A program made the position numbers and the translations under genes. Positions 27,411 to 36,595 of a DNA stretch of 64,000 nucleotides are shown here, piece by piece (the stretch's first letter is position 1; each line of letters opens with the position of its first letter). A model generated the notes under the pieces. That model did not search any database and was not told where the DNA came from. It saw nothing but the letters and a program-made list of their open reading frames with translations. Source of the DNA: Gammaproteobacteria bacterium (lineage in GTDB: Bacteria > Pseudomonadota > Gammaproteobacteria > Enterobacterales > Kangiellaceae); the NCBI GenBank assembly GCA_013373375.1, contig JABXHY010000009.1, forward strand, positions 62,001-126,000, read 5' to 3'.

Positions 27411-28184
27411 TTAATCCCAGCGATTAAACACCATATGAACGTCAAAGTCTGCATCGGTGATGTAAACAAAATAACCGCCGTTTGTTGATCTTACGCCACA
27501 GATTGTTGGTTTATTATCACGTTGTAAACATTCCATTTCTTTCGTTGCAACAGCAAACGTCTGGTAACTGCATGAGTAACTGCTCTCTGCAAGACGCTTA
27601 ACAAGATCACGGTTGCTACGGGCGAGTAAAAAACGAAGATCATCAAACTCTTTGAATAATTCGCTGTTATTTTCGTGAGCTTGACTATCATAAATAGGTT
27701 TTAATAAACCCTCATAACAAAGATCAGGCTGCGGTAACCACAAGTTCTCGAAATCATTTTCGCTGTTAATAGTAGGGTATTCAGAATATTGATCACTGTA
27801 CTCAACAAGGACAACGTTAGTTGAATCAACATAGTCTTTTACAACGATAAATTCACCTGCATCACTGGGAATAATACAAACATCACTTCCTGCAACTTTT
27901 TCACATTTGACAGTTGAACGATTCATAGGCTGAGTAAATGATGCACAAGATGAACTTTGACTAGAATAGGTTTTAGCTAATTTTTTAATTGCGGCAATCG
28001 CATAGTCACGTTTATCATCATACTCATAATAAAAGTCAGAATAGATATTATATACTTTCGAATCGTTGGTATTTGATTCTTCTAAATCGGCCAAACAACG
28101 GGATACCGTTGGTACATTAAAATCTGCAGCAATTCCATTTATTGCTACTAAAAGTAAAACTAAAGTTGAAATGTTTTTTAGCAT
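27411..28184 (-). CDS. Secreted protein of unknown function
   Basis: The 257-residue protein has a signal peptide (residues 1-20, LVLLLVAINGIA followed by ADF). I recognise no domain. The two halves look related. Each has a C-x(n)-Cys pattern and a strand with CE or EC before a short acidic loop and a final hydrophobic strand (RSTVKCEKVAGSDVCIIPSDAGEFIVVKDYVDSTNVV versus the KEMECLQRDNKPTICGVRSTNGGYFVYITDADFDVHMV end); only parts are quoted. This suggests an internal duplication with one disulfide in each half. It is expressed alone on the minus strand, behind an 11-bp phased repeat array upstream of its start. Confidence 0.65.
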   Translation of the reverse strand: MLKNISTLVLLLVAINGIAADFNVPTVSRCLADLEESNTNDSKVYNIYSDFYYEYDDKRDYAIAAIKKLAKTYSSQSSSCASFTQPMNRSTVKCEKVAGSDVCIIPSDAGEFIVVKDYVDSTNVVLVEYSDQYSEYPTINSENDFENLWLPQPDLCYEGLLKPIYDSQAHENNSELFKEFDDLRFLLARSNRDLVKRLAESSYSCSYQTFAVATKEMECLQRDNKPTICGVRSTNGGYFVYITDADFDVHMVFNRWD

Positions 28185-28279
28185 TTCTGTCTCCTTAAAA
28201 AAAACGGAGGCGGATGCTATAGCAATATGAAATTATTGGACAGGTAAATATTACCGTAACAATAACTTCACATAAAACT

Positions 28280-28322
28280 GAAACACAAATGAAATATAAG
28301 CGAAACATAAGTGAAACAATTC
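28280..28322 (-). promoter_or_regulatory. 11-bp phased direct repeats upstream of a secreted-protein gene (possible response-regulator operator)
   Basis: Four consecutive elements start every 11 bases (28280, 28291, 28302, 28313) with the core GAAACA or GAAATA. On the gene's strand each reads TGTTTC or TATTTC plus four bases. They sit about 95-140 bp before the ATG of the gene at 27411-28184. Direct repeats of seven bases with four-base spacers are the geometry bound by PhoB/OmpR-family dimers. The core does not match the Pho box, so the binder is unknown. Confidence 0.5.
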
Positions 28323-28337
28323 AAGATCTGAGAAGAG

Positions 28338-28357
28338 AAAGAGTTGCATGACTCTTT
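28338..28357 (-). terminator. Probable terminator after chrA
   Basis: Stem AAAGAGT/ACTCTTT with a six-base loop lies about 10 bases beyond the chrA stop. On the minus strand the stem ends in TTT and is followed by CTCTTCTC. It would end the metal-efflux transcript. Confidence 0.5.
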
Positions 28358-28366
28358 TAGTAGTTA

Positions 28367-29569
28367 TCAAATATAAATTCCGAGCAAAGCAAAACCGAAT
28401 ACTAAAGTAACTACCGGTAGTTTTACGAAACGTAATAAAAAGAACCCTAAAACAGCAGCCGAAAATGAAACTTCATCTTTGATAGACGATATAAAAACCG
28501 GTTGATAAAACGCAGCCAATAACAAACCAACCACCGAGGCATTGATTCCGGAAACGGCAAGTTTAACCTTCGGATGACTCATCCAGTTTTGCCAAACTTG
28601 GTCTAAAGCCAACACCAATAAAAAACCAGGTAAGAAAATAGCAAGTGTGGTTACAAGCGCACCGGTCAACGGCGACTGACTATTCATTATTCCCCCCAGA
28701 TAGGTCGCCATGGTAAACATTGGTCCTGGCACTGCTTGCGCATAAGCATAACCGGCAAGAAACTGATCGTTAGAAATGCTATCACCTAAACCTTGTTGTA
28801 ATAGTGGTAATACAACATGCCCACCACCAAAAACCAAACTGCCAGCCTGATAAAACAACCCTCCCTGTTCAAGTATTTTGGATTCAATACCGAATAGAGC
28901 AAACGCTCCAGGTAATGTCACTATAAAAATAAGTAAAAATCCAATTGAATATCCTGAGATCAGGATATTCTTTTTGTTTGTATTCGCTATTTTTTCCGAC
29001 GCGTCAATTTGAAATGACACAGGGTTAGAGCCGGACACTTTAGGCAAGATTAACATTCCTATGGCAGCCGCAATTACAATGCATAGTATTTGCATGACAC
29101 TGCTTGGAAAAAGTAATACCAAAATAGATGTTAATACTGCGATAGCAACAGTTGCTTTTGTTGTTGTGAATTGTTTACCCATAGTTAATATGGCATCAGC
29201 GATCACCACAACCGCTAATAATTTAAGCCCATTGATAACGTCGTACATCCAATTGCCGCTTGATGCAAAAGCTTGTGATGCCACTAAGCCATACATCAAC
29301 AAAAACGAAGGTAATGTAAAGCCAATAAAAGCGCATAAACCACCAAACAACCCACCGCGCCTCAATCCTAGAGCAAAGCCGGTTTGACTTGAGCCTGGTC
29401 CGGGTAACACCTGGCCCATTGCCACTAATTGAGCATAATCGCTCGGCGATACCCATTTTAAATTTTCTACAAAATGCTTTTGAAAATAACCAATATGAGC
29501 GGCTGGTCCACCAAAGCTAATACAGCCCAGTTTTAGAAACTGCCAAAAAATATCCAGGTACATCTTCAT
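28367..29569 (-). CDS. chrA: Chromate transporter, CHR family (ChrA-like, two-domain)
   Basis: This is a full-length 400-residue CHR protein made of two homologous halves. The first contains FGGPAAHIGYF and GQVLPGPGSSQ. The second has FGGGHVVLPLL and AQAVPGPMFT. Ten or more hydrophobic segments are present. CHR proteins export chromate or related oxyanions. It lies 46 bp downstream of cusA on the same strand with no terminator seen between them, so it is probably the last gene of the efflux operon. Chromate resistance is predicted from the family and not proven. Confidence 0.88.
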   Translation of the reverse strand: MKMYLDIFWQFLKLGCISFGGPAAHIGYFQKHFVENLKWVSPSDYAQLVAMGQVLPGPGSSQTGFALGLRRGGLFGGLCAFIGFTLPSFLLMYGLVASQAFASSGNWMYDVINGLKLLAVVVIADAILTMGKQFTTTKATVAIAVLTSILVLLFPSSVMQILCIVIAAAIGMLILPKVSGSNPVSFQIDASEKIANTNKKNILISGYSIGFLLIFIVTLPGAFALFGIESKILEQGGLFYQAGSLVFGGGHVVLPLLQQGLGDSISNDQFLAGYAYAQAVPGPMFTMATYLGGIMNSQSPLTGALVTTLAIFLPGFLLVLALDQVWQNWMSHPKVKLAVSGINASVVGLLLAAFYQPVFISSIKDEVSFSAAVLGFFLLRFVKLPVVTLVFGFALLGIYI

Positions 29570-29615
29570 AAGTAATCCGAAAGATAAAGATTTATCGATA
29601 CATTAAAACTATTTT

Positions 29616-32600
29616 TTAACGACACCATTGATGACGTTTAAGAAGAAAATATACCACAGGAACTAAAAATAAAGTCAAAATGACTGCGCTCACCATTCCT
29701 CCTACCATAGGTACGGCTAACCGACTCATAATTTCCGCACCAGTGCCATCGCTACTGATCAAAGGTAATAACCCCATAATAGTCGCGCCTGCCGTCATAA
29801 TAACAGGTCGAACTCTTGCCATTGCACCTGTCACTATTGCCTTTGCTAACTCATCGGGCGTTAACTTATCATACGTTTGTTGACTGTTGTTTACAGGTGT
29901 ACTTTTTTCTATTGAAGTCAGCTCCTGACAAGACTGGTTCAAATACACTAACATGATGACACCCGTTTCAACCGCGACGCCCGCCAAAGCAATAAAACCA
30001 ACTGCAACTGCAACTGAAAAGTTGAAGTCAAACGCGTACATCATCCAGACACTGCCAATTAATGCGAAAGGAAGAGTTAACATTAAAATGGCAACATCCT
30101 GAAAATTGCGAAAACTTAAATAAAGCAGAACAATAATAATCAGTAATGTGAGAGGGATTACATATTTTAATTTTTGCTCCGCACGAAGCATATATTCATA
30201 TTGCCCAGCCCAATTTAGTGAATAACCAGAAGGCAACTTAATATTATCCGCAACCGCTTGCTGCGCTCGTTCAACATAATGACCAACATCGATGTTTTCT
30301 ATATCAATATAAGTCCAACCATTAATTCGAGCATTTTCACTTTTAATCGCTGGTGGGCCGTCTTCTATATAAATATTAGCAACGTCGGCCAAGCTTATTC
30401 TTTCTCCATTTGGTGTGACAACCGGCAACAATTTCATTTGCTCTGGAGAATTTCGATAGTCTTGCGGGTATCTTAAATTCACAGGGTAGCGTTCTAGCCC
30501 TTCCACCGTTTGGGTGACATTCATTCCACCAATCGCTGTTGCAATAACTTGTTGAACGTCCGCGACATTTAATCCATAGCGTGCCGCTTTCGAACGATTA
30601 ATATCGATTTTAATATAACGACCTCCAGCAACTCTCTCTGAATAAACCGACGCTGTTCCCGGTACTTCTTTTAAGACAGTTTCCAGTTCTTGACCAATTT
30701 TTTGAATAACATCAAGATCAGCGCCCGCAACTTTTATTCCAACGGGGGTTTTAATGCCCGTTGCTAGCATATCGATTCTAGTTTTAATCGGCATTACCCA
30801 AGCATTAGTTAAGCCGGGAAGCTTCACGGTTTGATCAAGTTCCGCAATCAAGTCGTCAGTTGTTAATCCCTCGCGCCATTCTGATTTTGGCTTGAGCTGG
30901 ATATAAGTCTCTATCATAGTAAGCGGCGCAGGATCGGTAGCGCTTTCCGCTCTGCCTATTTTGCCAAACACATTTTCCACTTCAGGAATAGTTCGGATCA
31001 TTTTATCGGTCTGTTGCAAAATCTCTCTTGCTTTACCAATGGATAACCCTGGATAGGTAGTAGGCATGTACATTAGATCGCCCTCATCCAGAGGAGGCAT
31101 AAATTCACTTCCAAGTTGTTGGTAAGGATAAAATGTTATACCGAGTAACAACAGCGCTGAGCCTAATATCGTTTTTGGCCATTTCAAAGTAAAGGTTAAT
31201 AATGGTCGATAAAAAGTGAGTAGCGTCTTGTTAACAGGATTCTCATTTTCCGGCTTTATTTTTCCTCTAATAAAATACCCCATTAGTACCGGTACTAATG
31301 TAACTGCAAATGCAGCCGCAGCAGCCATAGCATAAGTTTTAGTAAAAGCTAATGGCGAAAACATACGTCCTTCCTGAGCTTCAAGAGTAAACACCGGCAT
31401 AAAGCTCACGGTAATTATCAATAAACTAAAAAATAAAGCAGGACCAACTTCACTCGCTGATTTAACAACTAGCTCCCAACGATCAAAAGGCTTACCATTT
31501 TGTTTCTCAAGATGTTTATGAAAATTTTCAATCATTACAATAGCGCCATCAATCATTGCACCAATTGCAATCGCAATACCTCCGAGCGACATTATATTAG
31601 CGTTAAGACCTTGCCAATGCATGACAATAAAAGCAGCTAAAATTCCTATCGGCAAACTTATAATCGCGACTAAAGATGAGCGCACATGAAACAAAAAGAT
31701 CACGCAAATAATTGCGACCATCAAAAATTCTTCGATTAGCTTTTCCCAAAGGTTATCCACCGCATTTTCAATCAGGCGACTGCGATCGTAAACAGTAATT
31801 AATTCAACACCCTCAGGTAGCCCACTTTTAAGTTGCGACAGTTTTTGTTTCACTCCATTTATTGTTTGTTGCGCATTTTCTCCGAAACGCATTACCACAA
31901 TACCGCCGACCACTTCACCTTCGCCGTTTAATTCCGCGATTCCACGCCTCATTTGTGGACCAAGTTGAATGTCAGCAAGGTCGCCAAGTAATAATGGCGT
32001 CCCCTGTGAATTAACACCCAGCGGAATATTCTTTAAATCATCAATCGATTTTAAATAGCCACTAGCGCTGACCATATATTCGGCTTCAGCCATTTCGATT
32101 ACAGACGCGCCTTTCTCCTGATTACCACGCTGAATCGCCAATTGTATATGACTCAAAGGAATGCCAAATGCACGTAACTTTTCTGGATCGACTCGTACTT
32201 GGTATTGTTTAACCATGCCGCCAACCGACGCAACTTCCGATACTCCCTCGACCGTTTGTAACTCAAACTTTAAAAACCAATCTTGTATGCTGCGTAATTG
32301 GCTTATGTCGTGTTGACCACTGCGATCAACGAGTGCATATAAATATATCCAACCAACTCCCGTTGCATCAGGCCCTAATTGAGACTTTGCAGTAGAAGGC
32401 AAATTAGGTTGGACTTGACTCAGATATTCTAATACTCGCGAGCGAGCCCAATATAAATCAGTGTCATCATCAAAAATAACGTAAACATAAGAGTCGCCAA
32501 AAAAGGAAAAGCCTCTTACTGTTGATGCACCAGGCACTGATAACATCGCACTAGTGAGTGGATAGGTTACTTGATCTTCCACCACTTGTGGCGACTGCCC

Positions 32601-32762
32601 CGGAAAACTGGTTTTGATAATGACCTGAACGTCGGATAAATCGGGAATCGCATCCACTGGTGTTTGTTTGAGTGAGTAACTCCCGATAAATGCAATTGCT
32701 ACTGCAGCAATTAATACCAATACTCGATTGTGCACGGACCATTGAATAAGTTTGATTATCAT
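29616..32762 (-). CDS. cusA: Heavy-metal RND efflux pump, CusA/CzcA type
   Basis: This inner-membrane RND transporter (1048 residues from the ATG at 32762) pumps metal ions from the periplasm or cytoplasm through CusB and CusC. I prefer this start over the one five codons upstream because GAGGAGAA precedes it. HME-RND features include FFGDSYVYVIFDD, the TM4 proton-relay stretch AIAIGAMIDGAIVMIEN, and RIDMLATGIKTPVGIKV with the first Cu/Ag methionine. The second (AIGGMNVTQTVEG) is also present. However, the third expected methionine is replaced by Ala in GPPAIKSEN, so metal choice may differ from E. coli CusA. It is overlapped or closely followed by its operon partners. Confidence 0.93.
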   Translation of the reverse strand: MIIKLIQWSVHNRVLVLIAAVAIAFIGSYSLKQTPVDAIPDLSDVQVIIKTSFPGQSPQVVEDQVTYPLTSAMLSVPGASTVRGFSFFGDSYVYVIFDDDTDLYWARSRVLEYLSQVQPNLPSTAKSQLGPDATGVGWIYLYALVDRSGQHDISQLRSIQDWFLKFELQTVEGVSEVASVGGMVKQYQVRVDPEKLRAFGIPLSHIQLAIQRGNQEKGASVIEMAEAEYMVSASGYLKSIDDLKNIPLGVNSQGTPLLLGDLADIQLGPQMRRGIAELNGEGEVVGGIVVMRFGENAQQTINGVKQKLSQLKSGLPEGVELITVYDRSRLIENAVDNLWEKLIEEFLMVAIICVIFLFHVRSSLVAIISLPIGILAAFIVMHWQGLNANIMSLGGIAIAIGAMIDGAIVMIENFHKHLEKQNGKPFDRWELVVKSASEVGPALFFSLLIITVSFMPVFTLEAQEGRMFSPLAFTKTYAMAAAAAFAVTLVPVLMGYFIRGKIKPENENPVNKTLLTFYRPLLTFTLKWPKTILGSALLLLGITFYPYQQLGSEFMPPLDEGDLMYMPTTYPGLSIGKAREILQQTDKMIRTIPEVENVFGKIGRAESATDPAPLTMIETYIQLKPKSEWREGLTTDDLIAELDQTVKLPGLTNAWVMPIKTRIDMLATGIKTPVGIKVAGADLDVIQKIGQELETVLKEVPGTASVYSERVAGGRYIKIDINRSKAARYGLNVADVQQVIATAIGGMNVTQTVEGLERYPVNLRYPQDYRNSPEQMKLLPVVTPNGERISLADVANIYIEDGPPAIKSENARINGWTYIDIENIDVGHYVERAQQAVADNIKLPSGYSLNWAGQYEYMLRAEQKLKYVIPLTLLIIIVLLYLSFRNFQDVAILMLTLPFALIGSVWMMYAFDFNFSVAVAVGFIALAGVAVETGVIMLVYLNQSCQELTSIEKSTPVNNSQQTYDKLTPDELAKAIVTGAMARVRPVIMTAGATIMGLLPLISSDGTGAEIMSRLAVPMVGGMVSAVILTLFLVPVVYFLLKRHQWCR

Positions 32763-32779
32763 AGAAATTCTCCTCAAAC

Positions 32780-34393
32780 TTAATTGCGATCACTGCTATT
32801 AGACTCAGGATCTAATTCAGGAAAGTTATCAGATTCAAGCGCTATTTCTGTAACAACGAAATCGTCATTACGAATTTCAAAGGTAAATAAAATTTTATCG
32901 CCCGCTTGCCATTTGGTGATATCAATACTTGAATCCACCGAAAAGTCCATAGTTGTTGCTGGTCGACTCCATTTTGCAATCGGTCCACGAGAAATATTCA
33001 TGGTTTTCATTTCCTTATTGATTGCATTAATCACACCGTTTACTCTTGCGGATGGAATTGTCGTTTCGTGAGCCTCGCCAGTCATCGATTGATGATTAGA
33101 GTTTGCGTGATCCATATTATGATTCATAGGGTCGTGCAATGTAGATTCTGCTGACGACATTCGATTAAAGTCGGATGTTTTACTTGACTCGGAATCAATT
33201 AAAAATTGTGCCGAAGTCACCACGGTATCCCCTTCAAGCAAACCATCAAGTACTTCAAAGAATTGTTGATTGCTTCTTCCAAGCTTAACTGCTACTGATT
33301 TGAATTCCCCAGGCCTTAGCTCAACAACAACCCGGTCTTGATTCCCAGTGCGAATCACCGCTTCGCGCTTAATGGTTAAAACCGAGTCTTGACGTGTTGG
33401 TTTGATTTGCATTTGAGCGAACATATTCGGTTTTAATTGACCATCTTGATTAGCTAGCGCTACTCGCAGCCGTACGGTTCGTGTTGTTGAGTCAATGGTA
33501 GGATAAATATAATCGACTTTTCCTTGCCATTGTTTACCCGGAATATAGTCTAATGAAAGCGTTACACTATCTCCCTGACTAACCAATGCAGCTTGACGGT
33601 CAAATAGTTCTGCTTCTACCCACACGGTATCAAGATTACCGACAGACATCAGAGTTGTTCCTGGTTGAACAAAAAATCCTTCCCGAATTTTTAAGTTATC
33701 GATAACACCTGACTGAGGAGCATAAAAAGTGACAGTTTGCATCACTTGCTTAGTACGCTTTAACTTCGAGATAATATCGTCAGACAATTGTAAAGCTTTT
33801 AATCTAGCCTCAGCTGCTTTTACCAAGGAGTCATTATTGCGTTGCATAGCAATTAACAGTTCTTCCTGTGCGTTAACGATTTCTGGAGAATAAATCGTAT
33901 ACACAGGTTGGCCTTTGGTGACAGGATCTCCTGCAGCGTTAACCGCCAAAGTTTCGATCCAACCCGATACTCTTGGATGAAGATGGATTAAGTTCTCTTC
34001 ATTGTATTGAACATAACCAACCGTATTAATTCCATACTCTAATACTCTCGACTCTACCTTACCTCGTCTCACACCCAAATTCTGAACAACCTGAGGATCG
34101 ATGCTAACAGCGCCTTGAATCGACGCTTGCTTTGAGTCTTCGTAAACAGGAACCAAATCCATACCCATTGGCGATTTTCCTGGCTTATCACGACGAAAAT
34201 TTGGGTCCATTGGTGCCACCCAATACAATGGTTTAGGTTCTCCAGAGTTTGCATCATCTGTGGAATCACCATCAGTGTTTACATCGCTAAGAATAATAAA
34301 ACTGACAAACAATAAGCTTGAGAATAAGCTCCCTATTACCAGGCCTTTTATAAGCGAAGACTTTGATTGATTGATCTCCTGATTATTGTTCAT
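32780..34393 (-). CDS. cusB: Efflux periplasmic adaptor CusB with N-terminal metal-binding motif and C-terminal CusF-like domain
   Basis: This 537-residue adaptor has a membrane anchor at residues about 13-33, a metal-binding YWVAPMDPNFRRDKPGKSPMGMDLV motif near residue 57 (shown in part), and the lipoyl/barrel-sandwich, helical-hairpin and beta-barrel domains of membrane-fusion proteins. A fused CusF-like domain covers about residues 455-525 (VNGVINAINKEMKT, then SRGPIAKWSRPATTMDF). In this domain three of the four CusF ligands (His36, Trp44, Met47) are replaced by Arg, Arg and Thr by alignment; only the Met49 equivalent remains. The gene shares the ATGA overlap with cusC upstream and is 17 bp from the chosen cusA start. 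Confidence 0.9.
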   Translation of the reverse strand: MNNNQEINQSKSSLIKGLVIGSLFSSLLFVSFIILSDVNTDGDSTDDANSGEPKPLYWVAPMDPNFRRDKPGKSPMGMDLVPVYEDSKQASIQGAVSIDPQVVQNLGVRRGKVESRVLEYGINTVGYVQYNEENLIHLHPRVSGWIETLAVNAAGDPVTKGQPVYTIYSPEIVNAQEELLIAMQRNNDSLVKAAEARLKALQLSDDIISKLKRTKQVMQTVTFYAPQSGVIDNLKIREGFFVQPGTTLMSVGNLDTVWVEAELFDRQAALVSQGDSVTLSLDYIPGKQWQGKVDYIYPTIDSTTRTVRLRVALANQDGQLKPNMFAQMQIKPTRQDSVLTIKREAVIRTGNQDRVVVELRPGEFKSVAVKLGRSNQQFFEVLDGLLEGDTVVTSAQFLIDSESSKTSDFNRMSSAESTLHDPMNHNMDHANSNHQSMTGEAHETTIPSARVNGVINAINKEMKTMNISRGPIAKWSRPATTMDFSVDSSIDITKWQAGDKILFTFEIRNDDFVVTEIALESDNFPELDPESNSSDRN

Positions 34394-35817
34394 GACTGCA
34401 CCTCGTCACTTAGATTCGTTGGCTGGTCATCACCAGACATAAAATGTTCAAACAGATAGTTCCACTCAATTAACTGCTTTTGTTTATTGATATTAATATC
34501 GAGCTTTTGCAGTGATAGGTTTAATACATCAAGTCTGGCACGAATGACCTCTGCAAAATCACCATCATCATTTGTGTAAGAGGTTAATGAAGCTTCAGCT
34601 TGTTCCTCTGCTTGTTTTAATAAACGGTCGGAAAAGTAGTTTTCTCGAGCAGATAAATTTTCAACTTTTTGCTTAACGGTAAATACTTGTGAAAAAAGAC
34701 GCGTAAGCTTTTCCTGCTTTTCATATTTGAATGACTGCGTTTGATAACTTGCAGCAAAAGACGTCTTATCTTGTTTATTGCTGGTAAAAATTGGTAAGTC
34801 GAAACTGACGCCTATCGAAAAGAAATCATCGCGTGACATACCTGAAGGCGCATCATCTCGATAGCCATAACTTGCGTTTAGTTTCCACTGTGGCCGATAA
34901 GTTTGCTCCACAATAGCTTCTTGTGTTGTCGATTGCGCTACCTTTTGTTCGATAATTTTAACTTCAGGGTGGTTAAGCAAACGATGACTCCAACGTTGAA
35001 AGTCCGCGTTACGATTGTGTTCCATCTCGGAATTTAAATTACCATTTGAATAATTTTCATGACTGAAAAGCCAATCCGGCTTTATTATCAATATGTTTGA
35101 ATCTGAATTAGTGAAGTCTGGTTGCCACTGCCGAGTTCCAATCCAACCACTTAGCTGATTAATAATGTCCGATTCAGTTTGTTGTAAAGAAAGTAATTGC
35201 TCCTGATAACGAGTCACTTCTAATTGTGACCGAATCACATCCGACTGCCGGGTTCTTCCTACCGCATTGGAGTAATTAGCATTCGCAATTTGATTTACTT
35301 GTTGCAAAAGAATCAGACTCTGCTCAACCAGCTCGCGCTTATTTTTGATTCGAACAAGCTCCAACCATAAATGCCAAATAGCTTTTCTCAATTGTGCGCT
35401 ATAAATACGTGATTCTATTTCACTCAGCTTAGCACTTTGCTGCCACGACTGATTGTTCAACTTTGCGCTATCGCCTCGATTGAAGCTTTGCGAAACCCCA
35501 ACCTGAAACTGCGTCATGGGTTCTTGTGCAAAATCAAAAGAACCAATTGGAAGGTTGGCAAATGCGAGCGAAACAGATGGGTCTGGCATAGTATCTGACG
35601 CTTCGGCATTGTTTCGTGCCACAAGCTGTTTCGATGCGATGCTTTTCAAATGCGGGGAAAACACCTGTGCCCGAGCCACAAACTGCTCTAGCGTATATGC
35701 TTGAATTGATTCGTTTGTTGTCGATGGTTCAAGCGAACTCGCACACACAGAAGTCAATGACATTAGTATCACTAATGCAAAATTTTTAACATCGACAAAA
35801 CATTGTCTGAATAACAT
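34390..35817 (-). CDS. cusC: Outer-membrane efflux channel, CusC/TolC family
   Basis: This 475-residue outer-membrane factor has an N-terminal hydrophobic segment (about residues 11-27, ending in CASS) for export. It shows repeated coiled-coil-rich helices, for example QLEVTRYQEQLLSLQQTESDI, and a middle PEVKIIEQKVAQSTTQEAIVEQ segment, as in OEP/TolC proteins. The segments ASYGYRDDAPSGMSRDDFFSIGVSFDLP are typical beta strands. It is the outer exit duct for the CusBA pump. The 4-bp overlap with cusB shows an operon, and it lies 82 bp downstream of the His-rich small protein. Confidence 0.88.
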   Translation of the reverse strand: MLFRQCFVDVKNFALVILMSLTSVCASSLEPSTTNESIQAYTLEQFVARAQVFSPHLKSIASKQLVARNNAEASDTMPDPSVSLAFANLPIGSFDFAQEPMTQFQVGVSQSFNRGDSAKLNNQSWQQSAKLSEIESRIYSAQLRKAIWHLWLELVRIKNKRELVEQSLILLQQVNQIANANYSNAVGRTRQSDVIRSQLEVTRYQEQLLSLQQTESDIINQLSGWIGTRQWQPDFTNSDSNILIIKPDWLFSHENYSNGNLNSEMEHNRNADFQRWSHRLLNHPEVKIIEQKVAQSTTQEAIVEQTYRPQWKLNASYGYRDDAPSGMSRDDFFSIGVSFDLPIFTSNKQDKTSFAASYQTQSFKYEKQEKLTRLFSQVFTVKQKVENLSARENYFSDRLLKQAEEQAEASLTSYTNDDGDFAEVIRARLDVLNLSLQKLDININKQKQLIEWNYLFEHFMSGDDQPTNLSDEVQS

Positions 35818-35899
35818 GGAATTTTCCTAACTTTAAATTAAACAATACAGCAAACGCACCCAAATACCGTGCTCGGGTGATTAACAGAGAGTGTTTAAC

Positions 35900-36379
35900 T
35901 CAAATTAAGAAAGAACAGAACTGAATGAAAAGAGGTGAGCCTCTATTCGGAGGAGAGTGCTCGACTGAAGGTCGGCCCGCGCAACTATTACCATTTAAGA
36001 ATACAGTAGAAACCTGAGCTGGAGGCAGAGGGAAAAAAGTTTTCGAGAGCTCCAGTTGCGCAGAATAAAGGGCCTCATGCTCGCAACCGTCGCAGTAATG
36101 TGACACTTCAAACTCTTCACCTGAGCCGGCTGAATTAGGATCACAACAAGCGTGCTGTGCGTGACTCATGTTATGCTCAGAATGCTCTCCATGCTTAAAA
36201 TGAGACTCCTGCTCAAAATCTGAGCCCATTTCATGAGTGTTCGCTAAATTCTCAGCTGAGCTAACAGATTGCGTGATTGCATTTGAAACTGAGGGAGTCA
36301 TCGCCACGCAGCATTGACTGATCACCGTCATAAAGGCGGCAATTAGCATCAAGTAAGCTGTGTGAGAGGACTTTTTCAT
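35900..36379 (-). CDS. His/Cys-rich small secreted protein, CopL/DUF2946-like
   Basis: The 159-residue product starts with a signal peptide (MLIAAFMTVISQCCVAM). It then has a histidine-rich stretch (HFKHGEHSEHNMSHAQHACCD), a CDGCEHEA motif and a C-terminal SPPNRGSP segment. This is the layout of CopL/DUF2946-type proteins, small metal-binding proteins often found first in copper- or other metal-resistance operons. It is first in the operon here, directly behind a MerR-type promoter. A role in metal sequestration or sensing is inferred; identity within the family is not certain. Confidence 0.65.
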   Translation of the reverse strand: MKKSSHTAYLMLIAAFMTVISQCCVAMTPSVSNAITQSVSSAENLANTHEMGSDFEQESHFKHGEHSEHNMSHAQHACCDPNSAGSGEEFEVSHYCDGCEHEALYSAQLELSKTFFPLPPAQVSTVFLNGNSCAGRPSVEHSPPNRGSPLFIQFCSFLI

Positions 36380-36459
36380 TAACTATTTAATTCTCAAGTA
36401 AACGTTTTCTTCAGCATTTCATCTATGTTTTTGATAGATGATTTATCATTATAGTATGT

Positions 36460-36490
36460 ATTTTAACCTTGAAGACTCGACCTGAGTCAA
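36460..36490 (-). promoter_or_regulatory. MerR-family-type promoter for the metal-efflux operon
   Basis: On the minus strand TTGACT (-35, 36485-36490) and TAAAAT (-10, 36460-36465) are separated by 19 bases. This is the long spacer that MerR-type activators need. The spacer region also carries an imperfect dyad (CTTGA...TCAAG). It is about 80 bp ahead of the His-rich protein gene and cusCBA. No MerR-family gene is present in the window to go with it. Confidence 0.6.
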
Positions 36491-36595
36491 GTTTTTGCCC
36501 AGCAACTTAGCGTATAGCGATGCTTTTAGAAAATGTCTAAAGCACAAATACACAAATTTAAACCACTGGTGTTCTATAAAACTCGTGGATTAGAA

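Noticed and set aside
28280-28322. PhoB box
   Set aside because: The 11-base period fits but the core TGTTTC does not match CTGTCAT, so I only call it a phased repeat of unknown binder.
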